This document shows, in pieces, positions 1-6,247 of a DNA stretch of 13,549 nucleotides; position 1 is the first letter of the stretch, and each line of letters starts with the position of its first letter. The notes beneath the pieces were generated by a model. That model made no database searches and was not told the DNA's origin. It was given only the letters and a program-made list of their open reading frames with translations. The stretch is from Methylocystaceae bacterium (lineage in GTDB: Bacteria > Pseudomonadota > Alphaproteobacteria > Rhizobiales > Beijerinckiaceae). The position numbers and the translations under genes are program-made. The stretch is taken from positions 4,159-17,707 of the forward strand of contig PQAN01000399.1 in NCBI GenBank assembly GCA_003105285.1. Direction: 5' to 3'.

Positions 1-1001
1 GCGAAGGAGAGATCGTCGGTGAGGCCGAGCGCATAGCGCTCGAGGCCGGCCCAGGCGACGACGGCGCCATTGTCCGAGCAGAGCGCCGGCGGCGGCGAGA
101 CGAAGCGCAGCCCGGTTTCGCCGCAAAGGCGCGTCAAGGCGCGCCGGATCGCGCCATTGGCGCCGACGCCTCCGCCGATGACGAGCCCGTTCGGCCGTCC
201 GCCGCCCTCGGCGAACAGCCTGAGTCCGGCGCGCACGCGGTCGACGACCACATCGACGACCGCCGCCTGGAAGGAGGCGGCCAGATCCGCGACGTCGCGC
301 TCCTCCAGCGCGCCGAGCCGCGAAATTTCGAGCCGCACCGCCGTTTTCAGTCCAGAGAGCGAGAAATCGGCGCCGCCCCGGCCGAACATCGGCCGGGGGA
401 AATCGAAACGCTGCGGATTGCCGCTGTCGGCCAGGCGCTCGATATGCGGCCCGCCGGGATAGGGCAGGCCGAGCATTTTCGCGACCTTGTCGAACGCTTC
501 ACCAGCCGCGTCGTCGACGGTGGAGCCGAGCCGATGATAATCGCCGACGCCCTTCACGGCGACGAGCTGCGTGTGCCCGCCCGACACCAGCAGCGCGAGG
601 TAGGGAAAGTCGAGATGGCTCGTCAGGCGCCCGGTGAGCGCATGCGCCTCGAGATGGTTGACGGCGACGAAGGGCTTGCCGGAGGCGAGCGCCAGCGCCT
701 TGGCCGCCGTGAGCCCCACCAGAATGCCGCCGATGAGGCCGGGCCCCGCCGAGGCGGCGATGGCGTCGACGCCGGAAAGATCGACCCCGGCGTTCTCCAG
801 CGCGCGCGAGATCAGCCGGCCGAGGACGTCGATGTGAGCGCGCGCCGCGATCTCGGGCACGACGCCGCCATAGGCCGCGTGCTGGGCGATCTGGCTCATC
901 ACCTCGTTGGAGAGAATGTCTCCTCCCTCGCCGCCGAGCCGCGAGCCGACGACAGCGACCGCCGTTTCGTCACAGGTCGTTTCAATTCCCAGAACGCGCA
1001 T
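1..1001 (-). CDS. tsaD: tRNA N6-adenosine threonylcarbamoyltransferase TsaD (partial, C-terminus beyond window)
   Basis: TsaD (Kae1/YgjD/Gcp family) transfers the threonylcarbamoyl group from TC-AMP to A37 of ANN-decoding tRNAs, acting in the cytoplasm with TsaB and TsaE. The reading frame begins at an ATG ending at 1001 and runs off the left edge after 333 full codons; the family is usually about 340-360 residues, so only a short tail is missing. Seen in the translation: MRVLGIETTCDET at the N-terminus, GPGLIGG near 87-92, the metal-binding NHLEAH with H116 and H120, SGGHTQL at 140-146, FSLSGLKTAV near 213-222, GGGVGAN near 276-282 and the ligand Asp in SDN (D310). An AAAGGA Shine-Dalgarno lies about 8 bases before the ATG. 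It is divergent from hemC across a gap of about 105 bases. Identification is very secure. Confidence 0.97.
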   Translation of the reverse strand, partial: MRVLGIETTCDETAVAVVGSRLGGEGGDILSNEVMSQIAQHAAYGGVVPEIAARAHIDVLGRLISRALENAGVDLSGVDAIAASAGPGLIGGILVGLTAAKALALASGKPFVAVNHLEAHALTGRLTSHLDFPYLALLVSGGHTQLVAVKGVGDYHRLGSTVDDAAGEAFDKVAKMLGLPYPGGPHIERLADSGNPQRFDFPRPMFGRGGADFSLSGLKTAVRLEISRLGALEERDVADLAASFQAAVVDVVVDRVRAGLRLFAEGGGRPNGLVIGGGVGANGAIRRALTRLCGETGLRFVSPPPALCSDNGAVVAWAGLERYALGLTDDLSF

Positions 1002-1068
1002 TCGAAATTCCTTTGGCGCCACACTGGCGATTTCGGCGGCTCCGCTTTATGGCTCGAGCGCTTCAACC

Positions 1069-1074
1069 TATAGT
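1069..1074 (+). promoter_or_regulatory. Possible -10 element of a hemC promoter
   Basis: TATAGT lies 32 bases before the hemC start in the tsaD/hemC divergent gap. No good -35 is visible 16-18 bases upstream (the best is TTTATG), so this is only a tentative sigma70-type -10. No clear matching pair was found for tsaD. Confidence 0.25.
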
Positions 1075-1106
1075 CGCCGATCTCAGCGGCGCAAATCGGA
1101 TAATGA

Positions 1107-2033
1107 ATGACGACCCTGGCTTTACGCATCGGCACGCGCGGCAGCCCTCTCGCTCTCGCACAGACCCGGCAGGTCCGCAGCCTTCTGGCGGCGGCGCTCT
1201 CCGTTCGCGAGGAGAGCCTGCCGATCGAGATCATCCGCACCACCGGCGACGCGATTCAGGATCGCCCCTTGTCCGAATCGGGCGGCAAGGGACTCTTCAC
1301 GAGGGAGCTGGACACCGCCTTGATCGAGGGCGCGATCGATCTCGCCGTGCATTCGTCGAAGGACCTGCCGACGCATCTGCCTCCCGAGATCACGATCGCG
1401 GGCTATCTGCCGCGCGAGGACGTGCGCGACGCCTGGATCGGCCGCAATGGCGCGACGCTCGACGCTCTCGCGAAAGGCGCGGTCGTCGGAACGGCGTCGC
1501 TGCGGCGCGGCGCGCAGGTGAAGCGGCTGCGGCCCGATCTCTCCGTCACCTTGCTGCGCGGCAATGTCGAGACGCGCCTTCGCAAGGTCGAGAGCGGCGA
1601 GGTGGACGGCACGCTGCTGGCGCTCGCAGGCCTCAAACGGCTCGGCCTCGAAAGCCATGCGACGGCGATTCTCTCCATCGACGATTTCCTGCCCGCCGCC
1701 GGTCAAGGCGCGATCGCCATCACCAAGCGCGTCGGCGACAATCGAGTTCGCGACGCGCTCGCTCCCATCGTCGACGCCGCGACGGGCGCGGCGCTCGCCG
1801 CCGAGCGGGCGTTTCTCACCGTGCTCGACGGCTCCTGCCGCACGCCGATCGCCGCTCACGCGAAGCTCGACGGCGCGGAACTCGTCTTTCACGGCCTCGT
1901 GCTGCGCGCCGACGGCAGCGAAGTCTTCGAGGCGAGGAGACGCGGGCCGGCGGTCGACGCGGCGCTGATCGGCGACGACGCGGCCAATGAAATCCTGCTG
2001 CGCCTGCCGCATGGCGTCGCGAGTCTGGTGTGA
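1107..2033 (+). CDS. hemC: Hydroxymethylbilane synthase (porphobilinogen deaminase) HemC
   Basis: HemC condenses four porphobilinogens into hydroxymethylbilane, the linear precursor of heme, siroheme and cobalamin, in the cytoplasm. The 308-residue product starts MTTLALRIGTRGSPLALAQ, the family signature. It has the substrate-binding stretch VHSSKDLPT with the catalytic Asp at D86, the arginine-rich GTASLRRGAQ at 128-136, and the dipyrromethane-attachment cysteine C244 in LDGSCRTPIAAHA. Length is normal for the family. Of two nearby ATGs (1103 and 1107) only the one at 1107 opens this frame; the Shine-Dalgarno is weak (GGA). The stop overlaps the GTG start of hemD by 4 bases, implying translational coupling with the next enzyme of the pathway. 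Confidence 0.97.
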   Translation: MTTLALRIGTRGSPLALAQTRQVRSLLAAALSVREESLPIEIIRTTGDAIQDRPLSESGGKGLFTRELDTALIEGAIDLAVHSSKDLPTHLPPEITIAGYLPREDVRDAWIGRNGATLDALAKGAVVGTASLRRGAQVKRLRPDLSVTLLRGNVETRLRKVESGEVDGTLLALAGLKRLGLESHATAILSIDDFLPAAGQGAIAITKRVGDNRVRDALAPIVDAATGAALAAERAFLTVLDGSCRTPIAAHAKLDGAELVFHGLVLRADGSEVFEARRRGPAVDAALIGDDAANEILLRLPHGVASLV

Positions 2034-2851
2034 CGCGCGTCCTCGTCACGCGCGCGAGGAACGAGGCCGAACGCACGGCCGAAAAGCTGCGGCGGCTGGG
2101 CTTTACGCCGCTGATCTCGCCGGTGATCGAGATCGTCGCGACCGGCGCGACGATTCCGCGAGAGACCTTCGACGCCGGGCTGGCGACGAGCGCTCGCGCA
2201 ATTCGCCACGCGGGCGAAGGGCTCGACGGAATCTCGTCCCTACCCTTCTATGTCGTCGGCGCGCGAACCGCGCAGGCGGCCGAACAGCGCGGGCTGTGCG
2301 TGACGGCGCAAGCGCCGGATGTCGAGGGGTTGATAGCTATGTTGCGGGAGAGCCCTCTCCCTACCCTGTCCTCGCCGACGCGGAAAGAGGAGCCGGCTCG
2401 TCCGGATCGAAGCACTCGCGAAACGCCGATCGCCAGCGCCCCCTCTCCCGCGGAGCGGGGGAGAGATTGGGAGGCGGTCTCGCCGTTTCGCTTCCTCTAT
2501 CTCGCTGGCCGAGACCGCAAGGACAAGCTCGAACGTTGCTTATACGAAAGCGGACATCGCATCACCACCGTCGAGACCTATGAAGCGCGAGCCGCGTGCG
2601 CGCTCTCCGACGAGGCGCTCGCCGCTCTGTCGCGCGGCGAAATCACCGCCGTCCTGCATTATTCGGCGCGCAGCGCGGCGATTTTTCTCGAACTCGCAAG
2701 CGACCTGCCGCCGTCAGGCGGCGCGAGCGTCACACATCTCGCTCTGTCCGAAGACATCGCACGCGTGTTGCGAGATGCGGATTGCGTCGATGTGCGAGTG
2801 GCGCGGGCGCCCGATGAAGAACAGTTATTGCGGGCTTTGCGAGAGCTTTGA
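2030..2851 (+). CDS. hemD: Uroporphyrinogen-III synthase HemD with an internal low-complexity insertion
   Basis: HemD closes and inverts ring D of hydroxymethylbilane to give uroporphyrinogen III. The GTG start overlaps the hemC stop (GTGTGA), so the order hemC-hemD is an operon. Support: N-terminal VLVTRARNEAERTAEKLRRLG, the LPFYVVGARTAQAAEQRG strand-helix, FLYLAGRDRKDKLE near 155-168, HYSARSAAIFLE near 210-221, and the C-terminal domain. HemD is poorly conserved, so context carries much of the weight. At 273 residues it is longer than the common 230-250. The excess lies at about residues 106-152, a proline- and charge-rich linker (SAPSPAERGRDWEAV) whose DNA resembles a palindromic intergenic repeat inserted without a frame break. 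It sits just before FLYLAGRDRKDKLE, probably at a domain junction or surface loop. Confidence 0.92.
   Translation: MTRVLVTRARNEAERTAEKLRRLGFTPLISPVIEIVATGATIPRETFDAGLATSARAIRHAGEGLDGISSLPFYVVGARTAQAAEQRGLCVTAQAPDVEGLIAMLRESPLPTLSSPTRKEEPARPDRSTRETPIASAPSPAERGRDWEAVSPFRFLYLAGRDRKDKLERCLYESGHRITTVETYEARAACALSDEALAALSRGEITAVLHYSARSAAIFLELASDLPPSGGASVTHLALSEDIARVLRDADCVDVRVARAPDEEQLLRALREL
2346..2465. repeat. Palindromic repeat-like element inserted in frame within hemD
   Basis: The left edge is a perfect inverted repeat GGGAGAG-CC-CTCTCCC (2346-2361). The right edge is CTCTCCC - 9 bases - GGGAGAG (2443-2449 with 2459-2465). CCCTCTCCC occurs directly repeated at 2353-2361 and 2441-2449. The span is 120 bases, a multiple of three, and reads through as an unstructured linker. 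Such CCCTCTCCC...GGGAGAG palindromes are common dispersed intergenic elements in alphaproteobacteria (general knowledge). That this is one of them is an inference, since only one copy lies in this window. Confidence 0.55.
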
Positions 2852-2857
2852 AATCGT

Positions 2858-3370
2858 ATGATCGGGATCAGACAGATCGACGAAACGGATTGGCGCGTCC
2901 TGAGAGAGATCAGGCTTCGAGCGCTCGCCGCCGATCCAGCCGTTTTCTCCTCCAATGCCGCGCGAGAGTCGTCCTTTCCGGAGTCGACTTGGCGTTCTCG
3001 TCTCGCGAACCCAAACACGGGGATCTTTGTCCTCTATTCTGAAACCGAGCCGGCAGGGATGACAGCCATCGTCATCGACAGAGACGATCCCTCGAAGCAA
3101 ACGGCGATGCTGTGGGGATCGTGGCTGCGGCCCGACCTACGCGGCCGTGGATTGTCGAAGCTCTTATACGAGGCGCGGATCGGATGGGCGGAGAGCCATC
3201 CGACTTGCACGCGCATCGTCGTTTCGCACAGAGAGAGCAACATCGCTTCTAAACACGCCAATCAAAGATATGGTTTTCGCTGGATTCGCTGCGAAGAAAA
3301 GCGTTGGAGCGATGGGATCGCCGAGAAGGAGCATTTCTACGAACTTTTTCTCGTCAAAACTCTCGGTTGA
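2858..3370 (+). CDS. GNAT-family N-acetyltransferase
   Basis: A 170-residue single-domain GNAT protein, predicted to transfer an acetyl group from acetyl-CoA to an amine; the substrate is not predictable. Seen: N-terminal IRQIDETDWRVLREIRLRAL (beta1-alpha1), a GMTAIVID strand near 67-74, the pyrophosphate-binding loop RPDLRGRGLSKLLYE (R91, R95, G96, G98) and the C-terminal NIASKHANQRYGF, where N128 and the YGF turn fit the usual beta5-alpha4 region. The ATG at 2858 lies 6 bases after the hemD stop with no convincing Shine-Dalgarno, so it is probably read from the hemCD transcript. Base composition is less GC-rich than in hemC (26 of 60 bases G or C at 3241-3300), which suggests later acquisition. 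It converges on the HEPN gene with 13 bases between the stops. Confidence 0.88.
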   Translation: MIGIRQIDETDWRVLREIRLRALAADPAVFSSNAARESSFPESTWRSRLANPNTGIFVLYSETEPAGMTAIVIDRDDPSKQTAMLWGSWLRPDLRGRGLSKLLYEARIGWAESHPTCTRIVVSHRESNIASKHANQRYGFRWIRCEEKRWSDGIAEKEHFYELFLVKTLG

Positions 3371-3401
3371 CAAAGTCGGTTTTTTAAAAATTCGACTTGT
3401 C
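3369..3401. terminator. Shared hairpin between converging GNAT and HEPN genes
   Basis: GACAAAGTCG (3369-3378) pairs with CGACTTGTC (3393-3401) with one bulged A. The loop is T6 followed by A5 (3380-3390), which supplies a U tract for transcripts of either strand. It begins at the GNAT stop codon and contains the HEPN TAA (3384-3386). A bidirectional intrinsic terminator is likely, although the U tract lies in the loop rather than after the stem, which is not classical. Confidence 0.5.
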
Positions 3402-3800
3402 GTCGCCGTGAATTTCGGGCGAGAGCACGCTGGCGATTTGCGACACGAATCGCCTTCCGGCCTCGAGCGCCCGTGCGGCGCGTTCCGCCGACACATTCGC
3501 GCCCGGGCCTGTCTCGTAATCGGCAATCGCTTTCAGATTATACGTCTGCGACAGAAAAATCCTGTGATCCGACGTGAAGCGCGGATCGTCTTTCGTCAAG
3601 CGCAGGAATTCTGTCTGAACGCCACGATGGGACTTGAACACTCTGCCGACGCTCTCGAAAATGAAGGCCTGCGCCGCATGGAAACCAGCAAGATAGGCCG
3701 TGCGGCCGGCATCCTCATTCAGCTCGACCCGAAGCATCGCCGCGGAATGCTCGAGATGCAAATGCGCCTTGTCGAGAAACAGCTTCGCTTCGGGAGTCAA
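3384..3800 (-). CDS. HEPN-domain protein (probable toxin/RNase partner of a HEPN/MNT pair)
   Basis: A 138-residue all-helical HEPN protein. Seen: MTPEAKLFLDKAHLHLEHS at the N-terminus (typical of COG1895-like HEPN proteins), the central AYLAGFHAAQAFIFE helix at 35-49, and the HEPN signature R-x4-H in RVFKSHRGVQTEF (R53, H58), the residues used by HEPN RNases. The usual start is TTG at 3800, overlapping the MNT stop as TTGA; homologous N-termini begin this way, and an internal ATG (residue 22) would remove helix 1. In HepT of the characterised MntA-HepT system the motif continues H-x-Y with the tyrosine AMPylated; here it is H-R-G, so regulation by AMPylation at that site is not possible and the pair belongs to a different subfamily. 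Likely role: RNA cleavage in stress or phage defence, inferred from family only. Confidence 0.87.
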   Translation of the reverse strand: MTPEAKLFLDKAHLHLEHSAAMLRVELNEDAGRTAYLAGFHAAQAFIFESVGRVFKSHRGVQTEFLRLTKDDPRFTSDHRIFLSQTYNLKAIADYETGPGANVSAERAARALEAGRRFVSQIASVLSPEIHGDDKSNF

Positions 3801-4114
3801 AGATCGACCCCTCGCCTGACTTCATGCATGAGAGGAGAGCGCTCGCCGTAAGCGGCCGCCGCATAAGGCTTTGCGTCGAAAAAAGCGCCCGTCTCGTCGA
3901 GAAATCGGACTCGAAGCTCCGCCAGCCTGTCCAATTCGGCCCATCGGTCCGGAAGCAATTTCAGGAATACGGCGACGTCGTAATCGGAGTCCGCTCGGGC
4001 GTCGCCTCGCGCGCGCGAGCCGAACAGCACGACGCGATCGAGTCTGCTGCCGTAAATTGCCTCGAGCGCCGCCCGGAAACGCGCGAGGTTGGGATCATCC
4101 GATAGCGTCGCCAT
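3797..4114 (-). CDS. Minimal nucleotidyltransferase (MNT) of a HEPN/MNT toxin-antitoxin pair
   Basis: A 105-residue nucleotidyltransferase of the DNA-polymerase-beta superfamily. It shows the full signature GS-x10-D-x-D in FGSRARGDARADSDYDVAVF, with G32, S33, D44 and D46; D80 in FFDAKPY is the candidate third metal ligand. Size and solo domain match MNT antitoxins, some of which (MntA) neutralise HEPN toxins by AMPylation. The ATG at 4114 has no Shine-Dalgarno but sits about 7 bases after a near-consensus -10, so the mRNA is probably leaderless. The stop overlaps the HEPN start by 4 bases, the usual coupled order of antitoxin-like partner first. It follows cysG on the same strand after 54 bases, but has its own promoter. 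Confidence 0.9.
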   Translation of the reverse strand: MATLSDDPNLARFRAALEAIYGSRLDRVVLFGSRARGDARADSDYDVAVFLKLLPDRWAELDRLAELRVRFLDETGAFFDAKPYAAAAYGERSPLMHEVRRGVDL

Positions 4115-4120
4115 ATATTT

Positions 4121-4149
4121 AGTATAGCTCGGCGCGCAAGGATGGCCAA
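4121..4149 (-). promoter_or_regulatory. Sigma70-type promoter of the MNT-HEPN operon
   Basis: On the minus strand TTGGCC (4149-4144) and TATACT (4126-4121) are separated by exactly 17 bases. The -10 matches the consensus at 5 of 6 positions. Transcription would start at or within a base or two of the MNT ATG at 4114, giving a leaderless message. The promoter is in the short gap after cysG, so the module can be expressed independently. Confidence 0.6.
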
Positions 4150-4168
4150 TCGCCGCGGGCGATCGCCC

Positions 4169-5575
4169 TCACCCCGAAAGCGTCGCCCCGATCAACACGA
4201 GGCACGGTCCCACCAATTCCTCTTGCGCCACCCTGCCCGGCAAATCCGCGATCGTTCCCGCGATGATCCGCTCGTCCGGCGTGCTCGCGCGTTCGATGAG
4301 GAAGGCGGGCGTCGTCGGATCGACGCCTTCCGCGAGCAGGCGCTGCGACAGCGCCGGCAGCGTGCGATTACCCATATAGACGGCCGTCGTCGCGCCTGGG
4401 TCGGCAAGCGCGCGCCAGTCGATATCCTCGGGGAATTTGCCGTCGCTCGTATGGGCGGTGACGAACTGCACGCGGCGCGCCGTGTCGCGATTGGTGAGCG
4501 AGGCCTTCAGCGACGCGGCGCCGGCGAGCGCCGCCGTGACGCCCGGCACGACCTCCACCTCGAGCCCGGCGTCGCGGATCGCACGGATTTCCTCGTTCGC
4601 CCGGCCGAAAATCATCGGATCGCCGCCCTTCAGGCGCACGACATTCTTTCCCTCTCGGCCGAGCGAGACGAGCAGCGCCGTGATCTCCTCCTGCCGCACG
4701 GAGGGCGCATAGCCGCGCTTGCCGACATTGATGCGCGTCGCCTCGCGGCGCGCGAGATCGAGGACCGCGCTCGGCACGAGATCGTCGAACAGCACCACAT
4801 CGGCGCCGACCAGCGCGCGCAGGCCTTTCAGCGTCAGCAGTTCGGGATCCCCCGGCCCCGCGCCGACGAGGGTCACGCGCCCGCGCGTCGCCGCGTCGCC
4901 GGCGCGCCGCGTCTCGTCGAGCAGCGCGTCGAAATCCATTTCCGTCGGCGAGGTCTCGATTCGCGCGAAGGCCTCGCGGGTAAAGCGTCGCCAGAATTCG
5001 CGGCGCGACAGAAAGTCCAGTCCCGAGGCCAAGACACGCGGACGCCACGACCGCGCCGCGCGCGCCCAGGCGGCGAAGCTCGATGGAATCAGCGTCTCGA
5101 TGCGCGCCCGCACGGCCTGCGCGAACACGGGCGCGCCGCCGCCCGTCGAGACGCCGATGACGAGCGGCGACCGATTGACGATCGCCCCCATGAAGAAATC
5201 GCTCGAGCCGGGACGGTCCGTCAGATTGAGCGGAACGCCTCTCTGCTTGGCCGCGTCGCGGAACGCCTTCGCTTCGGCGTCGTCGGCGATGACGGCGAGC
5301 GCAAGCGCCGCGCCGTCGAGGTCGCTCGCGCGCCAGGCGCGCTCCTCGAGCGTCACATTGGCGCGGCTCTGCACGATCTCGCGCAGCCTGGCGCTCGCGC
5401 AGGCGGCGTAGACGCGAACCTGCGCGCCGGCGGCGGCCGCGAGGTCCGCCTTCCACGCCGCGCCTTCCGACCCGCCGGCGACGACGACGCGCCGCCCCTC
5501 CAGCGCGTAGAAGACGGGCAAGGTCGCCAGCGGCTGCATCAACTCCACGGGAATTTCGTCTGGCTTTCGCGTCAC
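4169..5575 (-). CDS. cysG: Siroheme synthase CysG (uroporphyrinogen-III methyltransferase / precorrin-2 dehydrogenase / ferrochelatase)
   Basis: CysG makes siroheme from uroporphyrinogen III by two SAM-dependent methylations, NAD-linked dehydrogenation and iron insertion; siroheme serves sulfite and nitrite reductases. The N-terminal half has the dinucleotide fold (VVVAGGSEGAAWKADL; the third Gly of GGG is Ser) and NLTDRPGSSDFFMGAIVNRS. The C-terminal methyltransferase has VTLVGAGPGDPELLTLKG, RLKGGDPMIFGR and VVPGVTAAL, all close to E. coli CysG. I place the start at GTG 5575 (468 residues, MTRKPDEIPVELMQPLATLP). An ATG at 5539 (456 residues) has a closer GGAG, and a TTG at 5632 would extend into the preceding terminator and is unlikely. 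No cysI, cysH or nitrite reductase gene is next to it; the nearest pathway partners are hemC and hemD beyond the HEPN/MNT module. Confidence 0.95.
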   Translation of the reverse strand: MTRKPDEIPVELMQPLATLPVFYALEGRRVVVAGGSEGAAWKADLAAAAGAQVRVYAACASARLREIVQSRANVTLEERAWRASDLDGAALALAVIADDAEAKAFRDAAKQRGVPLNLTDRPGSSDFFMGAIVNRSPLVIGVSTGGGAPVFAQAVRARIETLIPSSFAAWARAARSWRPRVLASGLDFLSRREFWRRFTREAFARIETSPTEMDFDALLDETRRAGDAATRGRVTLVGAGPGDPELLTLKGLRALVGADVVLFDDLVPSAVLDLARREATRINVGKRGYAPSVRQEEITALLVSLGREGKNVVRLKGGDPMIFGRANEEIRAIRDAGLEVEVVPGVTAALAGAASLKASLTNRDTARRVQFVTAHTSDGKFPEDIDWRALADPGATTAVYMGNRTLPALSQRLLAEGVDPTTPAFLIERASTPDERIIAGTIADLPGRVAQEELVGPCLVLIGATLSG

Positions 5576-5630
5576 GGCCGTCTCTTCGATTGCGTCGAGA
5601 CGGCTTTTAGGGCCCGATTCGCGGCCGCGC

Positions 5631-5660
5631 AAAGAAAAAGCGGCCCTCGAGGGGCCGCTT
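5631..5660 (-). terminator. Intrinsic terminator of the cytochrome c gene
   Basis: A perfect 9-bp stem, AAGCGGCCC (5638-5646) with GGGCCGCTT (5652-5660), has a 5-base loop. Read on the minus strand it is followed by TTTTTCTTTG. It lies 25 bases beyond the cytochrome stop and before cysG, so it should separate the two transcripts. Confidence 0.85.
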
Positions 5661-5685
5661 GTCGTGAACCGCGAGGAGCTGCGGC

Positions 5686-6084
5686 TTACTTCTTTTTGCC
5701 GTCGGCGCCGAACTGGGCGAGATAGGCCCAGATGTCTTCCTGGTCCTTCTCGGACGCCAGGCCCGGGAACACCATCTTCGTGCCGGCGACCTTGGCCTTC
5801 GGATTCTTGACGAACTCCTTGAACGAAGCCTCGTCCCAGGTGATGCCGGAGCCCTTCAGGGCGTCGGAATAATTATAGCCCTCGACGGCGCCGGCCTTGC
5901 GGCCGCTGATGCCGTTGAGTTCCGGCGCGACCGCGTTCTTGGCGGTCTCGCCGACCTGATGGCAGGCCTTGCACTTGTTGAAGACCTTCTCGCCCGCCGC
6001 GGGATCGCCGGCGGCCAGAGCCGAACCGGCCAGAGCGGTGAAAGCGACGCTCATCGCGAGCGTCAGCACGGAAACTGATTTCAT
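5686..6084 (-). CDS. Periplasmic class I cytochrome c (cytochrome c2/c550-like)
   Basis: A small soluble electron carrier. The 132-residue precursor has a Sec signal peptide, MKSVSVLTLAMSVAFTALAG, ending in ALA before AGDPAAGE (cleavage after residue 24), leaving about 108 residues. Heme c is attached at C38-K-A-C41-H42 in FNKCKACHQVG; the distal ligand is probably M104 in GTKMVFPGL. The pattern NGISGRKAGAVEGYNYSDALK is characteristic of the mitochondrial-type cytochrome c2 family. The start ATG at 6084 is chosen because AAGGA lies 6 bases before it; the longer TTG start at 6102 would put six residues before the signal peptide. It ends with a strong terminator, so it is monocistronic. The redox partners cannot be told from the window. 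Confidence 0.95.
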   Translation of the reverse strand: MKSVSVLTLAMSVAFTALAGSALAAGDPAAGEKVFNKCKACHQVGETAKNAVAPELNGISGRKAGAVEGYNYSDALKGSGITWDEASFKEFVKNPKAKVAGTKMVFPGLASEKDQEDIWAYLAQFGADGKKK

Positions 6085-6186
6085 CCTCGTTCCTTTCCTC
6101 AAAGCGTCGTCCCCTGGGAGTCGACCGTTTTATCAAGCTGGCCATGGCCGCGACCATGCGCCGATCCGCCATCCCGCGGCCCGGAA

Positions 6187-6213
6187 ACTATATCGGAGCG
6201 CTTTCAGTGACAA
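6187..6213 (-). promoter_or_regulatory. Candidate promoter of the cytochrome c gene
   Basis: TTGTCA (6213-6208) and TATAGT (6192-6187), each 5 of 6 to consensus, are separated by 15 bases, which is shorter than the ideal 17. A start near 6180 would give a leader of about 95 bases. It lies in the 163-base gap between the alkB stop and the cytochrome start. Confidence 0.4.
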
Positions 6214-6247
6214 TATCCTCCCTGCCCTGAACCGCAGGTGAAAACGC

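Noticed and set aside
2709..2724. GCCGCC-GTCA-GGCGGC hairpin within hemD
   Set aside because: Short GC palindrome inside coding sequence, expected by chance at this base composition.
5576..5632. TTG start at 5632 for cysG
   Set aside because: It would start within the terminator flank of the cytochrome gene and lacks a ribosome site; GTG 5575 or ATG 5539 fit better.
4142..5725. 527-codon plus-strand open frame
   Set aside because: It is antisense to cysG; composition is Arg/Ala/Gly-rich shadow translation with no domain, while the minus strand gives a textbook CysG.
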